Positions 18,103 through 26,210 of a stretch of 64,000 bases of DNA are shown here, piece by piece. Within the stretch, counting starts at the first letter, position 1. Every line of letters begins with the position of its first letter. The position numbers were made by a program, and so were the translations under genes. The DNA comes from Chryseobacterium sp. StRB126 (GTDB lineage Bacteria; Bacteroidota; Bacteroidia; Flavobacteriales; Weeksellaceae): positions 2,604,001 through 2,668,000 of the forward strand of contig NZ_AP014624.1 of NCBI RefSeq assembly GCF_000829375.1, in the 5' to 3' direction. The notes under the pieces are model-generated. The model searched no databases and was not told the origin of the DNA. It was given only the letters and a program-made list of their open reading frames with translations.

Positions 18103-21100
18103 TATATTTTTTTAACATTTTTATAAATAAAAGGATATTGCCAATGCCATACTTGAATAACAGGTATTCCGCTTTCGATATCTGAATAATCCATAATGTT
18201 ATCAGTCATTGAACGCTTAAACATATGCTCACCACCATGGAAAGGATGCTCTAATCCCATTGCATGAAGGCCTTCATGAGCGATAGTACTATCTGTAAAA
18301 CCAGGATTATACACCACAACTGATCTTGCAGATGAAGGAATTCCAAATGCACGACCAAATAGCCCACCAGCAGTTTGGGCTATAAAATAGAATTTATAAA
18401 CATTATCATATTTATTTCCATATTTAGCCTTAACCTGATTATTTAGAAATATTTGAATTTTATCTGTTGCCCCATCAGGAATCACTCCACCAGTTACATT
18501 TGCTTCTTTATTGAATAGTGTCCTTAAACCAGTTCTCTTTCCTAATGAATCGGTGTCCGATCTTAAATCTAAATCGATTGCATTTTGAAAACTAGGGTTT
18601 ACCAAAGCCTGTCTTAAGTATAGATTTAGTGTAGATTGTTTGTTCAGACTTGGTTTACTCTCTGAGGGAGTACCATTAATATTTGTATGTACCTTTACAA
18701 TTACACAATCTACTTTATAACGTTGTTTATTAGGGGTAACTAATAATTTTCCTGCCAATGCTTTTTCTTCCTCACCTTTTGCATTCTTAAAAACAGATAT
18801 AACTTTAATACTTTGGTATTTATCAAAAGATTTTAAACATGTTATAGTAATTGTAGTTTTGTGAATTCCTTTTGTTTTTTGAGAAAAACTTTGTTTATCA
18901 AAACTAAATAATGATGAATCATCACATTCAATTTCCAGTCTTATTGGTTCCACCTCTACATCAATAGTCACATCTAATTTTGCTGAAGTATGGGTAAATC
19001 CTTTTGGAACTTCATTTTTAGGGTATAATGTCAGCCAAGGGACAAAGTAGGTAAATGTTGTTCTTCTTCCTCTACTATCTTTTCTTGTAAAAGTTCTTTG
19101 TTGGTAAGCTGTTTTTAGATTATTATAGTTCGATGAAATAAATTTATATGCATTAGGTTTAGTATCTCCTGGTAAAGAAGTATCTCCCATTCTCATCCAG
19201 TCAAAGCCATATTCTCCACTCCAATTAGTTTGAGGTCTAAATTTGACATAGCATCTGCCATCCATATATATGGGAATCTTTTTATATGGTTGTGCTTTAT
19301 TGGTTTGATTGTTCCCTTTTTTACCATGCATATCCACAACACCTTTGCTATTCACAATAGTATTCTGATCAGAATGCATGAATAGTTTTTGAGTACCTGC
19401 AACATTCGCTTCTTTTGCCTGAATGAATAATTCATTTTCTGTATTGATAATTGTTTTTGTTGCCTGAGCGTGGAATAGTTCGGATACAGTCTGCAACATA
19501 ATAGGAGTATTCATCAACGTCTTCTGAAGATAGTTCATCATTGCTGTATTTCCTACTGTTGATGTCATATTATTAGTAACGTTAATGTCGAAATTATTAT
19601 TGGCATTAATTTCAACATCAGTTGCATTCATTGTGATTTTATTAGGAGCTGTAACGTTTATGTTTCCTCCGCCATCCATAAAATAGATATTTCCACTTGG
19701 ATCTTTAATGGTCACACTACCATTGGCATCATTCATTAAAACTTTAATTCCGCTTCTGGTTTGAATGGATTTCAAGTGATTGTTTACCCCACCTCCCAAG
19801 GCAACATTACCATGAAACATTCCTCCCATTGCAAAAGGAAAATCAGGATTATGATATTCAAAACCTACCATTACCTGATCTCCAATTTCAGGGACTGCAA
19901 CAAATCCTCTGTTTTGGCTTATTGCATCTGTTCCGCCTGCGTCAGGACTCATCATTCGGATAAAATGGGTTGTATCATTCAGTTGCCAGTCAAACCTTAC
20001 CTGTATTCTTCCTTGATTTAAAGGATCTATATTAGAGATAACAGTTGCTACTTGTGACTCAGCTTTTGGCATTATAAAATCAGGTTTAGGCATAAAGCCA
20101 GTTCCTTCAGCTATTGCTTGAAAACTTCCTGTATAATATCCTCTTGCATCAACTTCATGATTTACTTCAGTCATCATCAAAGTGGTAAAGTGTGAAGTTT
20201 GATTGCTATCAGGTTTTCTCATAGCTAAATCCGCAACACAGCCTGTATAAAGGAATGGTACAGTTGTCTTTCCTGAAACTGTAAAAACATCTACAGCTTT
20301 ACTTCCTCTTGCACTCTTCTGAGAATCGTCTATATCAAGAAACATATTAGGGTTAACGGGAGCAGGAGTCAATGAGCGGGTTTTAAATATATTGTTGTTA
20401 ATCTCGTATGTTTCTGATGATAGTTCACCAAGATGTTTGATATGATGATCAACCCCAATCATCTTTGCGTGATTACTACTATTGTATCCAAAATATTCAG
20501 GTTTGATATGTATCGCATTTAATTCTATATGTACATCACTTACATTACTGCCATCAATAAGCTTTATGGACTTTTCATGAGGTGGTAATTTTCCGAAGTG
20601 TAATGTTTCTCCGTCATAATAGAATTGTTCCCCATAAGCCTCTGCAATTCTTACTAAATAATTATAATGAGTTTCGCAATATTGTGAACTATAATTAATA
20701 TACCCCTTATTTTGTGTATCTATTATAAAATCAAACTCATTAGTTCCCAAAGATTCTTTAATTACCCTATCAGCAATAATAGAAGTGTTGACTGGCTGAT
20801 TGCCTCCAAAACTTTGAGTATGCGGAGCAGAATCCATTAGAATGGTTGGGCTATTTCCTTTTAGTACAATATTTCCCAGACTCATTTTTTCCTGACTAAA
20901 TGCTACCTTCATAATAACTCCTACAAATGTCCGTTCTGGGCTTTCGTTTTCAGGATCTTTATACTTGAAAGTAACGGTCAATCTTTTCCCCAAAAACTGT
21001 TTTGCTTGTTCTAAGTTATGATTTTGTGTTTCCCCTAAAGAATCATGCGCTAGAGTAAGTTCAAATTGATGATGGGTTTTGGCGCTTTGTTGCAGGCAGA

Positions 21101-21218
21101 AGTGCTTAAAGTGACTGATAGGTTTTCCATCAATCACAATATCAAGCTTTACCACACGGTTAATACCCGAAATATGATTCTCTGATATTTTATCTGAATT
21201 TGATGTGTTTTTTTTCAT
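18102..21218 (-). CDS. VgrG-family spike protein with C-terminal metzincin-like protease domain (evolved VgrG effector)
   Basis: The 1038-residue protein starts with a VgrG body (about 15-640): the gp27-like part with YLVRIAEAYGEQFYYDG, the OB-fold (NQGRIQVRFDW, GFVAVPEIGDQVMVGFEYHNPDFP) and a gp5-like beta-helix rich in Asn/Thr (GNINVTAPNKITMNATDVEINANNN-type repeats). A linker from about 640 (WSGEYGFDWMRMGD) leads to a C-terminal domain of about 250 residues carrying HEGLHAMGLEH (981-991), a full HExxHxxGxxH zinc motif, and a Met-turn candidate NIMDYS (Met1009). That pair of features defines metzincin proteases. The whole is an evolved VgrG whose tip cargo is a probable protease toxin. It heads an operon with two lipoproteins and a PAAR-like protein. 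The target is unknown. Confidence 0.85.
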   Translation of the reverse strand: MKKNTSNSDKISENHISGINRVVKLDIVIDGKPISHFKHFCLQQSAKTHHQFELTLAHDSLGETQNHNLEQAKQFLGKRLTVTFKYKDPENESPERTFVGVIMKVAFSQEKMSLGNIVLKGNSPTILMDSAPHTQSFGGNQPVNTSIIADRVIKESLGTNEFDFIIDTQNKGYINYSSQYCETHYNYLVRIAEAYGEQFYYDGETLHFGKLPPHEKSIKLIDGSNVSDVHIELNAIHIKPEYFGYNSSNHAKMIGVDHHIKHLGELSSETYEINNNIFKTRSLTPAPVNPNMFLDIDDSQKSARGSKAVDVFTVSGKTTVPFLYTGCVADLAMRKPDSNQTSHFTTLMMTEVNHEVDARGYYTGSFQAIAEGTGFMPKPDFIMPKAESQVATVISNIDPLNQGRIQVRFDWQLNDTTHFIRMMSPDAGGTDAISQNRGFVAVPEIGDQVMVGFEYHNPDFPFAMGGMFHGNVALGGGVNNHLKSIQTRSGIKVLMNDANGSVTIKDPSGNIYFMDGGGNINVTAPNKITMNATDVEINANNNFDINVTNNMTSTVGNTAMMNYLQKTLMNTPIMLQTVSELFHAQATKTIINTENELFIQAKEANVAGTQKLFMHSDQNTIVNSKGVVDMHGKKGNNQTNKAQPYKKIPIYMDGRCYVKFRPQTNWSGEYGFDWMRMGDTSLPGDTKPNAYKFISSNYNNLKTAYQQRTFTRKDSRGRRTTFTYFVPWLTLYPKNEVPKGFTHTSAKLDVTIDVEVEPIRLEIECDDSSLFSFDKQSFSQKTKGIHKTTITITCLKSFDKYQSIKVISVFKNAKGEEEKALAGKLLVTPNKQRYKVDCVIVKVHTNINGTPSESKPSLNKQSTLNLYLRQALVNPSFQNAIDLDLRSDTDSLGKRTGLRTLFNKEANVTGGVIPDGATDKIQIFLNNQVKAKYGNKYDNVYKFYFIAQTAGGLFGRAFGIPSSARSVVVYNPGFTDSTIAHEGLHAMGLEHPFHGGEHMFKRSMTDNIMDYSDIESGIPVIQVWHWQYPFIYKNVKKI

Positions 21219-21472
21219 GATTTGTGTGTTTTCCTGAAGTTAAGTCACTAAAGTTAGATAAAAAATCATATCATAAATATAATATTTAATAAAATTTGAA
21301 AAATTGTAGTAAAACTACGATTTGTTGATAATCATATAGTTATGTGGCTTTTTGCTATTTCCCTTGTTTATATTACTATTTTGTATCTGAATAATAAATC
21401 AAAGATCTAATGACTGCGTTTCTTCTTAAGATTATAAATTTCTTTTTGAATATGAAGAGCTTCTAAAATGCA
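21219..21472. other. Gene-free upstream region of the VgrG operon
   Basis: About 250 very A/T-rich bases hold no supportable reading frame. They contain the small inverted repeat at 21306-21318 and, on the minus strand, a TAACTTTA sequence (21249-21256) that is one base off the TAnnTTTG -7 element. The region ends at the second copy of the GC-rich hairpin. Confidence 0.5.
21306..21318. promoter_or_regulatory. Inverted repeat upstream of the VgrG operon
   Basis: GTAGTAAAACTAC is a perfect 5-3-5 inverted repeat about 90 bases before the VgrG start codon, in an otherwise A/T-only stretch. Position fits an operator or activator site. The evidence is only the symmetry and placement. Confidence 0.25.
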
Positions 21473-21503
21473 AAATCGGCGGCCTCGAAGAGGCCGCCGA
21501 TTT
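21473..21503. terminator. Perfect GC-rich hairpin, terminator of fabI (copy 2)
   Basis: A 14-bp perfect stem with a GAA loop; its 29-base core is identical to the hairpin at 16610-16640. It lies 22 bases downstream of the fabI stop codon. T-rich stretches follow on both strands (TTTGTTTTATTAT on plus, TTTTGCATTTT on minus), so it can stop transcription both ways. Confidence 0.85.
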
Positions 21504-21525
21504 GTTTTATTATATTTAAATACTG

Positions 21526-22335
21526 TTATTCAGCATCATATTTACCAATCACTTTCTGAGTAACACCTGAACTGCTGAAACCTCCATCATGGAAAAGATT
21601 TTGCATCGTTACTTTTTTAGTAAGATCAGAGAAAAGAGTAACACAATAGTCAGCACATTCAAGAGCCGTAGCATTTCCTAGTGGAGACATATCTTCTGCA
21701 TACCCAAGGAATCCTCCGAAACCTTTCACACCACTACCTGCAGTAGTCATGGTAGGTGACTGAGAAACTGTATTTACACGTACTTTTCTTTCCCCCCAAT
21801 AGTTTCCGAAAGTTCTTGCGATGCTTTCAAGATAAGCCTTGTTGTCAGACATATCATTGTAATCCGGGAATGTTCTCTGAGCAGCAATATAAGTAAGTGC
21901 CAGGATGCTTCCCCACTCATTCATACAGTCTTTCTCCCAAGCCACACGCATTACTTTATGGAAAGAAACTGCTGAAATATCCCAGCCTTTTTCCAACCAA
22001 TCGTAGTTCATTTCCGTATAATGTTTTCCTTTTCTTACATTGATAGACATTCCAATGGAATGAAGGATAAAGTCGATTTTTCCAAATTTTGCAACAGCAG
22101 CATCAAAAAGTTTTTCAAGATCTTCGATAGAAGTAGCATCTGCAGCAATTACTTCAGAACCTGTTTTTTCGGCTAAACCATTAAGTTCTCCCATTCTCAA
22201 AGCGATAGGAGCGTTAGATAAGATGAATTCTGCACCTTCCTCATGACATCTCTCAGCAACTTTCCATGCGATAGATTGTTCATTAAGGGCTCCAAATATA
22301 ATTCCCTTTTTGCCTTTAAGTAAACCGTATGACAT
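21526..22335 (-). CDS. fabI: Enoyl-[acyl-carrier-protein] reductase (NADH), FabI
   Basis: FabI catalyses the last reduction of each fatty-acid elongation cycle in the cytoplasm. The 269-residue SDR protein has the FabI-type nucleotide site (IIFGALNEQSIAWKVA), LHSIGMS near 91-97 and the catalytic Tyr-x6-Lys pair Tyr159/Lys166 (YNDMSDNK), followed by RVNTVSQSPTMT. Length and the Tyr-x6-Lys spacing are those of FabI rather than FabG (Tyr-x3-Lys). It is monocistronic, ended by a strong hairpin. Confidence 0.95.
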   Translation of the reverse strand: MSYGLLKGKKGIIFGALNEQSIAWKVAERCHEEGAEFILSNAPIALRMGELNGLAEKTGSEVIAADATSIEDLEKLFDAAVAKFGKIDFILHSIGMSINVRKGKHYTEMNYDWLEKGWDISAVSFHKVMRVAWEKDCMNEWGSILALTYIAAQRTFPDYNDMSDNKAYLESIARTFGNYWGERKVRVNTVSQSPTMTTAGSGVKGFGGFLGYAEDMSPLGNATALECADYCVTLFSDLTKKVTMQNLFHDGGFSSSGVTQKVIGKYDAE

Positions 22336-22369
22336 AATTTTTTAATGTTTATTGAAATACAAATGTAGC

Positions 22370-22377
22370 AATAATTG
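22370..22377 (-). promoter_or_regulatory. Probable -7 element of the fabI promoter
   Basis: On the minus strand TACATTTG fits the Bacteroidota -7 consensus TAnnTTTG, about 35 bases before the fabI start codon. No clear -33 TTG is seen at the standard distance. Confidence 0.45.
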
Positions 22378-22393
22378 TGGTTATGACATAATA

Positions 22394-22428
22394 AAAATGG
22401 AGCCTTATCAATTATAAGACTCCATTTT
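22394..22428 (-). terminator. Terminator of the small helical-protein gene
   Basis: A 15-bp stem with one mismatch (22394-22408 with 22414-22428, loop of 5), rich in A at the 5' side and T at the 3' side. It lies about 28 bases past the stop codon at 22456 on the minus strand. Confidence 0.65.
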
Positions 22429-22455
22429 CTTGAAAATATTTATATGACTGAAATT

Positions 22456-22755
22456 TTAATTGGTTTTCTTGTTCCATTCTGCCTTCACATCCTCTGCAGC
22501 ATCTTTAGTTTTTTCCCAAGCCTCATCTGCTTTATCTTTAATGTCTTCCCATGCATCGGATACATTAGCTTTTACCCTGTCTAGCCAGTCTTGCTGGTTG
22601 GCCTCTTCGTCATTATTTCGTTTTTCATTGATATAATCTTTGGCCTTGTCTGCCAATTCATTGATTTTCCATTTGGCTTTGTCCGTAGCATTTTGTAAAG
22701 TATTTTCTACATTGTTTACTGCATTTTCCGCTTTGTTGTAATCTGAATTGTTCAT
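22456..22755 (-). CDS. Small helical, charged protein (stress/LEA- or YtxH-like)
   Basis: With the start at 22755 (MNNSDYNKAENAVNN) the protein has 99 residues; the longer frame from 22800 adds a hydrophobic leader unlike the rest and is not preferred. The sequence is nearly all amphipathic helix, rich in Ala, Lys, Asp and Glu, with 11-residue-like repeats (KAKWKINELADKAKDYIN, DAWEDIKDKADEAWEKTKDAAEDVKAEW). Such composition is typical of CsbD/YtxH/LEA-like stress proteins, but no exact family is claimed. No signal peptide is seen. Confidence 0.7.
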   Translation of the reverse strand: MNNSDYNKAENAVNNVENTLQNATDKAKWKINELADKAKDYINEKRNNDEEANQQDWLDRVKANVSDAWEDIKDKADEAWEKTKDAAEDVKAEWNKKTN

Positions 22756-22893
22756 AATACTATAAATTTGGTTTGGTAGTCTTGAATAAACAATAACCAT
22801 TCCTAAAATCAGGCTTCTTTGTTAAAATTTTCATAATCTTTTGTTATGTTTTTCTAAATCAATCTTATCTTTATGTTATAAAAATTGATAATT

Positions 22894-23451
22894 ATGGAAA
22901 ATATACGCTGTGGGTGGTGTGAGAAAGATGATCTCTACAGAAAATACCATGATGAAGAATGGGGGAGACCTGTTTATGATGATGAAACAATCTTTGAGTT
23001 CCTTATTCTTGAAAGTTTTCAGGCAGGGTTGAGCTGGTATACGATTCTTTCTAAAAGAGAAAACTTCAGAAAAGCTTTTGATGATTTTGATTATAAAAAG
23101 GTCGCGGTTTATTCAGATCAAAAAATAAAAGAGTTGATGAATAACTCCGGAATTATAAGGAATAAGCTTAAAATATTGGCTGCCGTAACCAATGCTCAGA
23201 AATTTATGGAGGTTCAGAAAGAATTCGGAAGTTTTTCAAAATATATCTGGGGCTTTATAAATGGAACTCCAATTGATAATATGCCCAAAGCTTTATCAGA
23301 AGTACCGGCTACTACAGAAATTTCTGATAAGATTTCCAAAGATCTGAAGAAAAGAGGATTTAAATTCGTTGGTTCAACAGTTATTTATGCACATATGCAA
23401 GCCACAGGGATGATAAATGATCATATTGAAACTTGTTTTATTAGGAAGTAA
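22894..23451 (+). CDS. tag: DNA-3-methyladenine glycosylase I
   Basis: The enzyme removes 3-methyladenine from alkylated DNA. The 185-residue product begins MENIRCGWCEKDDLYRKYHD, which aligns with the Tag N-terminus that supplies zinc ligands Cys and His; EEWGRP follows. The C-terminal HMQATGMINDH and the final ETCFIRK supply the remaining His and Cys zinc ligands of this family. LESFQAGLSWYTIL is the conserved substrate-pocket segment. The upstream in-frame TTG at 22885 is not preferred because the ATG at 22894 matches the family start. Confidence 0.95.
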   Translation: MENIRCGWCEKDDLYRKYHDEEWGRPVYDDETIFEFLILESFQAGLSWYTILSKRENFRKAFDDFDYKKVAVYSDQKIKELMNNSGIIRNKLKILAAVTNAQKFMEVQKEFGSFSKYIWGFINGTPIDNMPKALSEVPATTEISDKISKDLKKRGFKFVGSTVIYAHMQATGMINDHIETCFIRK

Positions 23452-23708
23452 TAAATTGTATTTTATTCAAAATTTTGTGATATTTTTTGATAATAGTGTG
23501 CCTGTTTTTTTTGAAGGATATAGTGTTTTAAATCACCAAATGATAATAGATAAAGGGTGTTTAACTTATTGTTTATTAGTTGATTTTTCAATTTTAGGTG
23601 AGTAGTTTTTGTTTTAATCACATGAGGGTGTTTTAAATTATTAAATTATCAATAAAGTTATTGATTTATTAAAAATTTTGTATATTTGCACCTCCAAAAA
23701 CATAGGTG
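23452..23708. other. A/T-rich intergenic region before the YadA-like gene
   Basis: About 250 bases of very A/T-rich sequence without a supportable gene. It ends in a clear promoter for the next gene. Confidence 0.5.
23661..23688 (+). promoter_or_regulatory. Bacteroidota-type promoter of the YadA-head-like gene
   Basis: A -33 TTG at 23661-23663 and a -7 TATATTTG (TAnnTTTG consensus) at 23681-23688 are separated by 17 bases. Transcription should start near 23695, leaving a leader of only about 14 bases before the ATG at 23709. Confidence 0.75.
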
Positions 23709-24986
23709 ATGCAAGGAAATTATAAATCAAGATTTAGTCTTCTCTTTTTACTCTTTACTTTTTTTACATTTGCTCAGGTTGGGATTGGGTTGCCAAGTCC
23801 GGATGCTTCTGCTATGCTTCATGTGAGTGCTAAAGATAAAGGAGTCCTTCTTCCAAGTATTGCCCTGAATTCAGATACAGATGTTGTTACAGTACCTTTT
23901 CCCGCTGATGGTCTTATTGTCTGGAATAATGGAAAAGCTGGATTAACAGAGGCTGGATTTTATTATTGGTTTGCATCCAAATGGAACAAACTCATCACTT
24001 CTTCCAATATTACGAATAAAAGCGATTACGCAACAGGCTGGAATACAACAGGAGATAATGCTGGTACATATAGTGGAGCTAATACAGCATTATCATTAGG
24101 AACAAAAACAATGGATGACCTGATCTTCAAAGTAAATGCTGCTACAGCGGGAAGATTAGGGGTAGATAATTCTGTAAGTTTTGGATTGGGCGCTAATGCC
24201 GGCCAGAACGGCATTGCCATCGGAAGTTCAAGTTCTGCATTTCAGGGGATTTCCATAGGGAGTGCGGCTGCAGTTTCTGCAAATGATGGACTGGCAATAG
24301 GAAATAAATCAACAGCAGGAGCTTTTAAATCAACAGCAATTGGCTACAATGCTCAAACCAGTAAAAACGAATCCACAGCAATTGGCAACAATGCTTCAGC
24401 AGGAGGGTTTCAATCTATTGCAGTGGGATATAATGCGAAAACCAATACAAACAGTGAAACCGCTTTAGGATATAATACTGTTACTAATAAAGAAAACTCT
24501 ACCGCAGTAGGCTCAGGAGCAAATGCTTTGGGACAATTTTCTACTGCAATAGGATATGGAGCAACTACCTCACAGGCCAATGCTATTGTGTTGGGAAATA
24601 ATAATGCGAATGTAGGCATTGGCACGGGGGCTCCAAATACATCTGCAAAATTAGATGTAAACGGACAGTATAAATTTGGTGAAAAAGGAAGTATACAGAA
24701 GAATCAGATCAGTTTTGAAGTTTGGCCGGGAGTTTCCGTCAATAATATGCCCCCGGGAAAATCAGCTACCTTGGAAATTGCAATTCCATCAGGATTTCAA
24801 CCGGGCTCTACAAGAGCTGTAGTTGTAGTTTCGCCAGCCGGGGATTTTGCAGGAAATTCAATATTCTCTATCTCTAATCCAAGAATGACTTCTACTTCCA
24901 GTATTGTGATTAATCTTACCAATATTTCAGGAAATGCTAATAGTCTGAACTCTGGTCATTTTTATGTGATGATTAATGAGTTTTAA
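23709..24986 (+). CDS. Exported protein with YadA-head-type repeats
   Basis: The protein has 425 residues from the ATG at 23709 (a GTG one codon earlier is possible). It has a Sec signal peptide (LFTFFTFAQ). Then comes a Flavobacteriia-typical N-terminal segment (VGIGLPSPDASAMLHVSAKDKGVLLP), followed by about nine head repeats of 14-15 residues of the form STAIGYNAxTSKNE / SIAVGYNAKT (residues about 170-300), the left-handed beta-roll repeat of YadA-like adhesin heads and tail-fibre heads. A second VGIGTGAPNTSAKLDVNG element follows and a unique beta-rich C-terminal domain (300-425) closes it. There is no trimeric autotransporter anchor and no obvious T9SS tail, so how it stays at the surface is open. 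A role in adhesion is likely but inferred. Confidence 0.75.
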   Translation: MQGNYKSRFSLLFLLFTFFTFAQVGIGLPSPDASAMLHVSAKDKGVLLPSIALNSDTDVVTVPFPADGLIVWNNGKAGLTEAGFYYWFASKWNKLITSSNITNKSDYATGWNTTGDNAGTYSGANTALSLGTKTMDDLIFKVNAATAGRLGVDNSVSFGLGANAGQNGIAIGSSSSAFQGISIGSAAAVSANDGLAIGNKSTAGAFKSTAIGYNAQTSKNESTAIGNNASAGGFQSIAVGYNAKTNTNSETALGYNTVTNKENSTAVGSGANALGQFSTAIGYGATTSQANAIVLGNNNANVGIGTGAPNTSAKLDVNGQYKFGEKGSIQKNQISFEVWPGVSVNNMPPGKSATLEIAIPSGFQPGSTRAVVVVSPAGDFAGNSIFSISNPRMTSTSSIVINLTNISGNANSLNSGHFYVMINEF

Positions 24987-25025
24987 ATTTGATAATAAGT
25001 TTTATTATAGTTGATATGGTGTTAG

Positions 25026-25052
25026 GACCTCCGTTTTTGGAGGTCTTTTTTT
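25026..25052 (+). terminator. Terminator of the YadA-head-like gene
   Basis: A 7-bp stem GACCTCC/GGAGGTC (25026-25032 with 25039-25045, loop GTTTTT) is followed by a run of seven T. It is the clearest Rho-independent terminator of the region, about 40 bases after the stop codon. Confidence 0.85.
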
Positions 25053-25121
25053 ATTGGATGTCTCACAGATTCTATTTCTATCAATACTGTTTTCAGAATA
25101 TATGAATTACAGAAATCCTTT

Positions 25122-25874
25122 TTATAATGTTTTTAAAAAGGATACCATAATACCTCCAATAAATCCAGCACCAGACTGGAAGATAATAAATGAAACAGGA
25201 ATCATAAGACTTCTTAAAAATAAAGAGACTCTAGAATATCCGGATTGGGAGAAGAATTGGGAATAAAACCACAATCCATAAACGAGACTAAATATAGTAA
25301 ATGCAAAAAAATAAGCCGTGATAAGAGTAGCTGAGTTATTAAATAAAAATGTGATAAGAGTAAGTATTAATAAGGCAATCATATCTCCTCCTGTTTTATA
25401 TGCATTAAGAACAATGTGTTCAGAATAATTAAATCCTGCTTTTCTAAACCATAGATAACTGAAAAAAGAGTTGAAAGGAATAGTAAGAAGCAGGAAAATT
25501 TTAAAATAAGATGTGGTTAGCTCTTGGAAGGAATTCATTGTTTCCTTAACATTATCAGAGACTAAAACACTATAATCCATACCTGAATAGTGGGAGAACA
25601 ATGATGAAATCGTAGCCGTTAATAACAATAGGGTTATAACATTAAAATAATTAACTCTTTTCCCCAAAATATATTCACGGACACTGTTTCCGGGTCTGGT
25701 AAATAATTCTTTTAATGTAAACAGAATTCCTTTATCCACATGCCATACTCCATGGATGAAATCATGTTCTATAAAGTGTTTTAAAGAATATCTGTGGGTG
25801 CTGGTTTTTTGACCGCAATTTCCGCAGTATTTTGTAGTGACAGGCTCGCTGCAGTTTAAACAGGTATTATGCAT
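25122..25874 (-). CDS. DUF3667 membrane protein with N-terminal zinc ribbon
   Basis: The 250-residue protein begins with a CxxC...CxxC ribbon (Cys5, Cys8, Cys17, Cys20; TCLNC and YCGNC). A segment FIEHDFIHGVWHVDKGILFTLKELFTRPG follows, the hallmark of the DUF3667 family that is common in Flavobacteriia. The C-terminal two thirds hold about five membrane helices. The function of the family is unknown. It is convergent with the YadA-like gene. Confidence 0.85.
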   Translation of the reverse strand: MHNTCLNCSEPVTTKYCGNCGQKTSTHRYSLKHFIEHDFIHGVWHVDKGILFTLKELFTRPGNSVREYILGKRVNYFNVITLLLLTATISSLFSHYSGMDYSVLVSDNVKETMNSFQELTTSYFKIFLLLTIPFNSFFSYLWFRKAGFNYSEHIVLNAYKTGGDMIALLILTLITFLFNNSATLITAYFFAFTIFSLVYGLWFYSQFFSQSGYSRVSLFLRSLMIPVSFIIFQSGAGFIGGIMVSFLKTL

Positions 25875-26210
25875 TTTGTAAAACTTTTTTGAGTTAGACT
25901 AACAAGACCTAATTTCGTTACATATTTCTTTCTGACTTTTCCAGATAATCAAAAAAATAAGATGAAAAGCTATAAGTATAAAGGGTAAAGAACCAACTCC
26001 TATAGGTATTTTTATTAAATTAATATTAAAAATAAATAATATTTATGATTGTTACAAGGATTTTATTTAATATTTATGAATATGCTCTGGGTGCTGTCGA
26101 GCCTTTTATAGACGATGCTTTTGATTTATGATTTTAATTGAAAATAATTTGTAGACAAAAGTATTGTGCACAAAGTAAATTGAGTATTTTTGTTTTTTAA
26201 AATATGAATT
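25875..26210. other. A/T-rich divergent intergenic region
   Basis: About 335 bases lie between the DUF3667 gene and ohrR. No supportable gene is seen. Two direct, imperfect copies of AATATTTATGA-type words (near 26038 and 26071) are visible, and the ohrR promoter lies at the right end. Confidence 0.5.
26164..26192 (+). promoter_or_regulatory. Promoter of the ohrR operon
   Basis: A -33 TTG at 26164-26166 and a -7 TATTTTTG at 26185-26192 with 18 bases between fit the TTG-N17-23-TAnnTTTG pattern. The ATG follows at 26211, so the leader is short and any autorepression by OhrR would act here. Confidence 0.7.

Noticed and set aside
16610..21503. Paired identical hairpins considered as attachment sites of an integrated element
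   Set aside because: No integrase, no tRNA target and each copy works as a terminator; kept only as a finding on the island borders.
24160..24620. Tandem DNA repeats in the YadA-like gene considered as a CRISPR array
   Set aside because: The repeats are degenerate, in frame and encode the head-repeat protein pattern; no unique spacers of constant length.
25054..25266. 70-residue plus-strand frame after the YadA-like gene
   Set aside because: It overlaps the 3' part of the DUF3667 gene in antisense and has no signal or motif.
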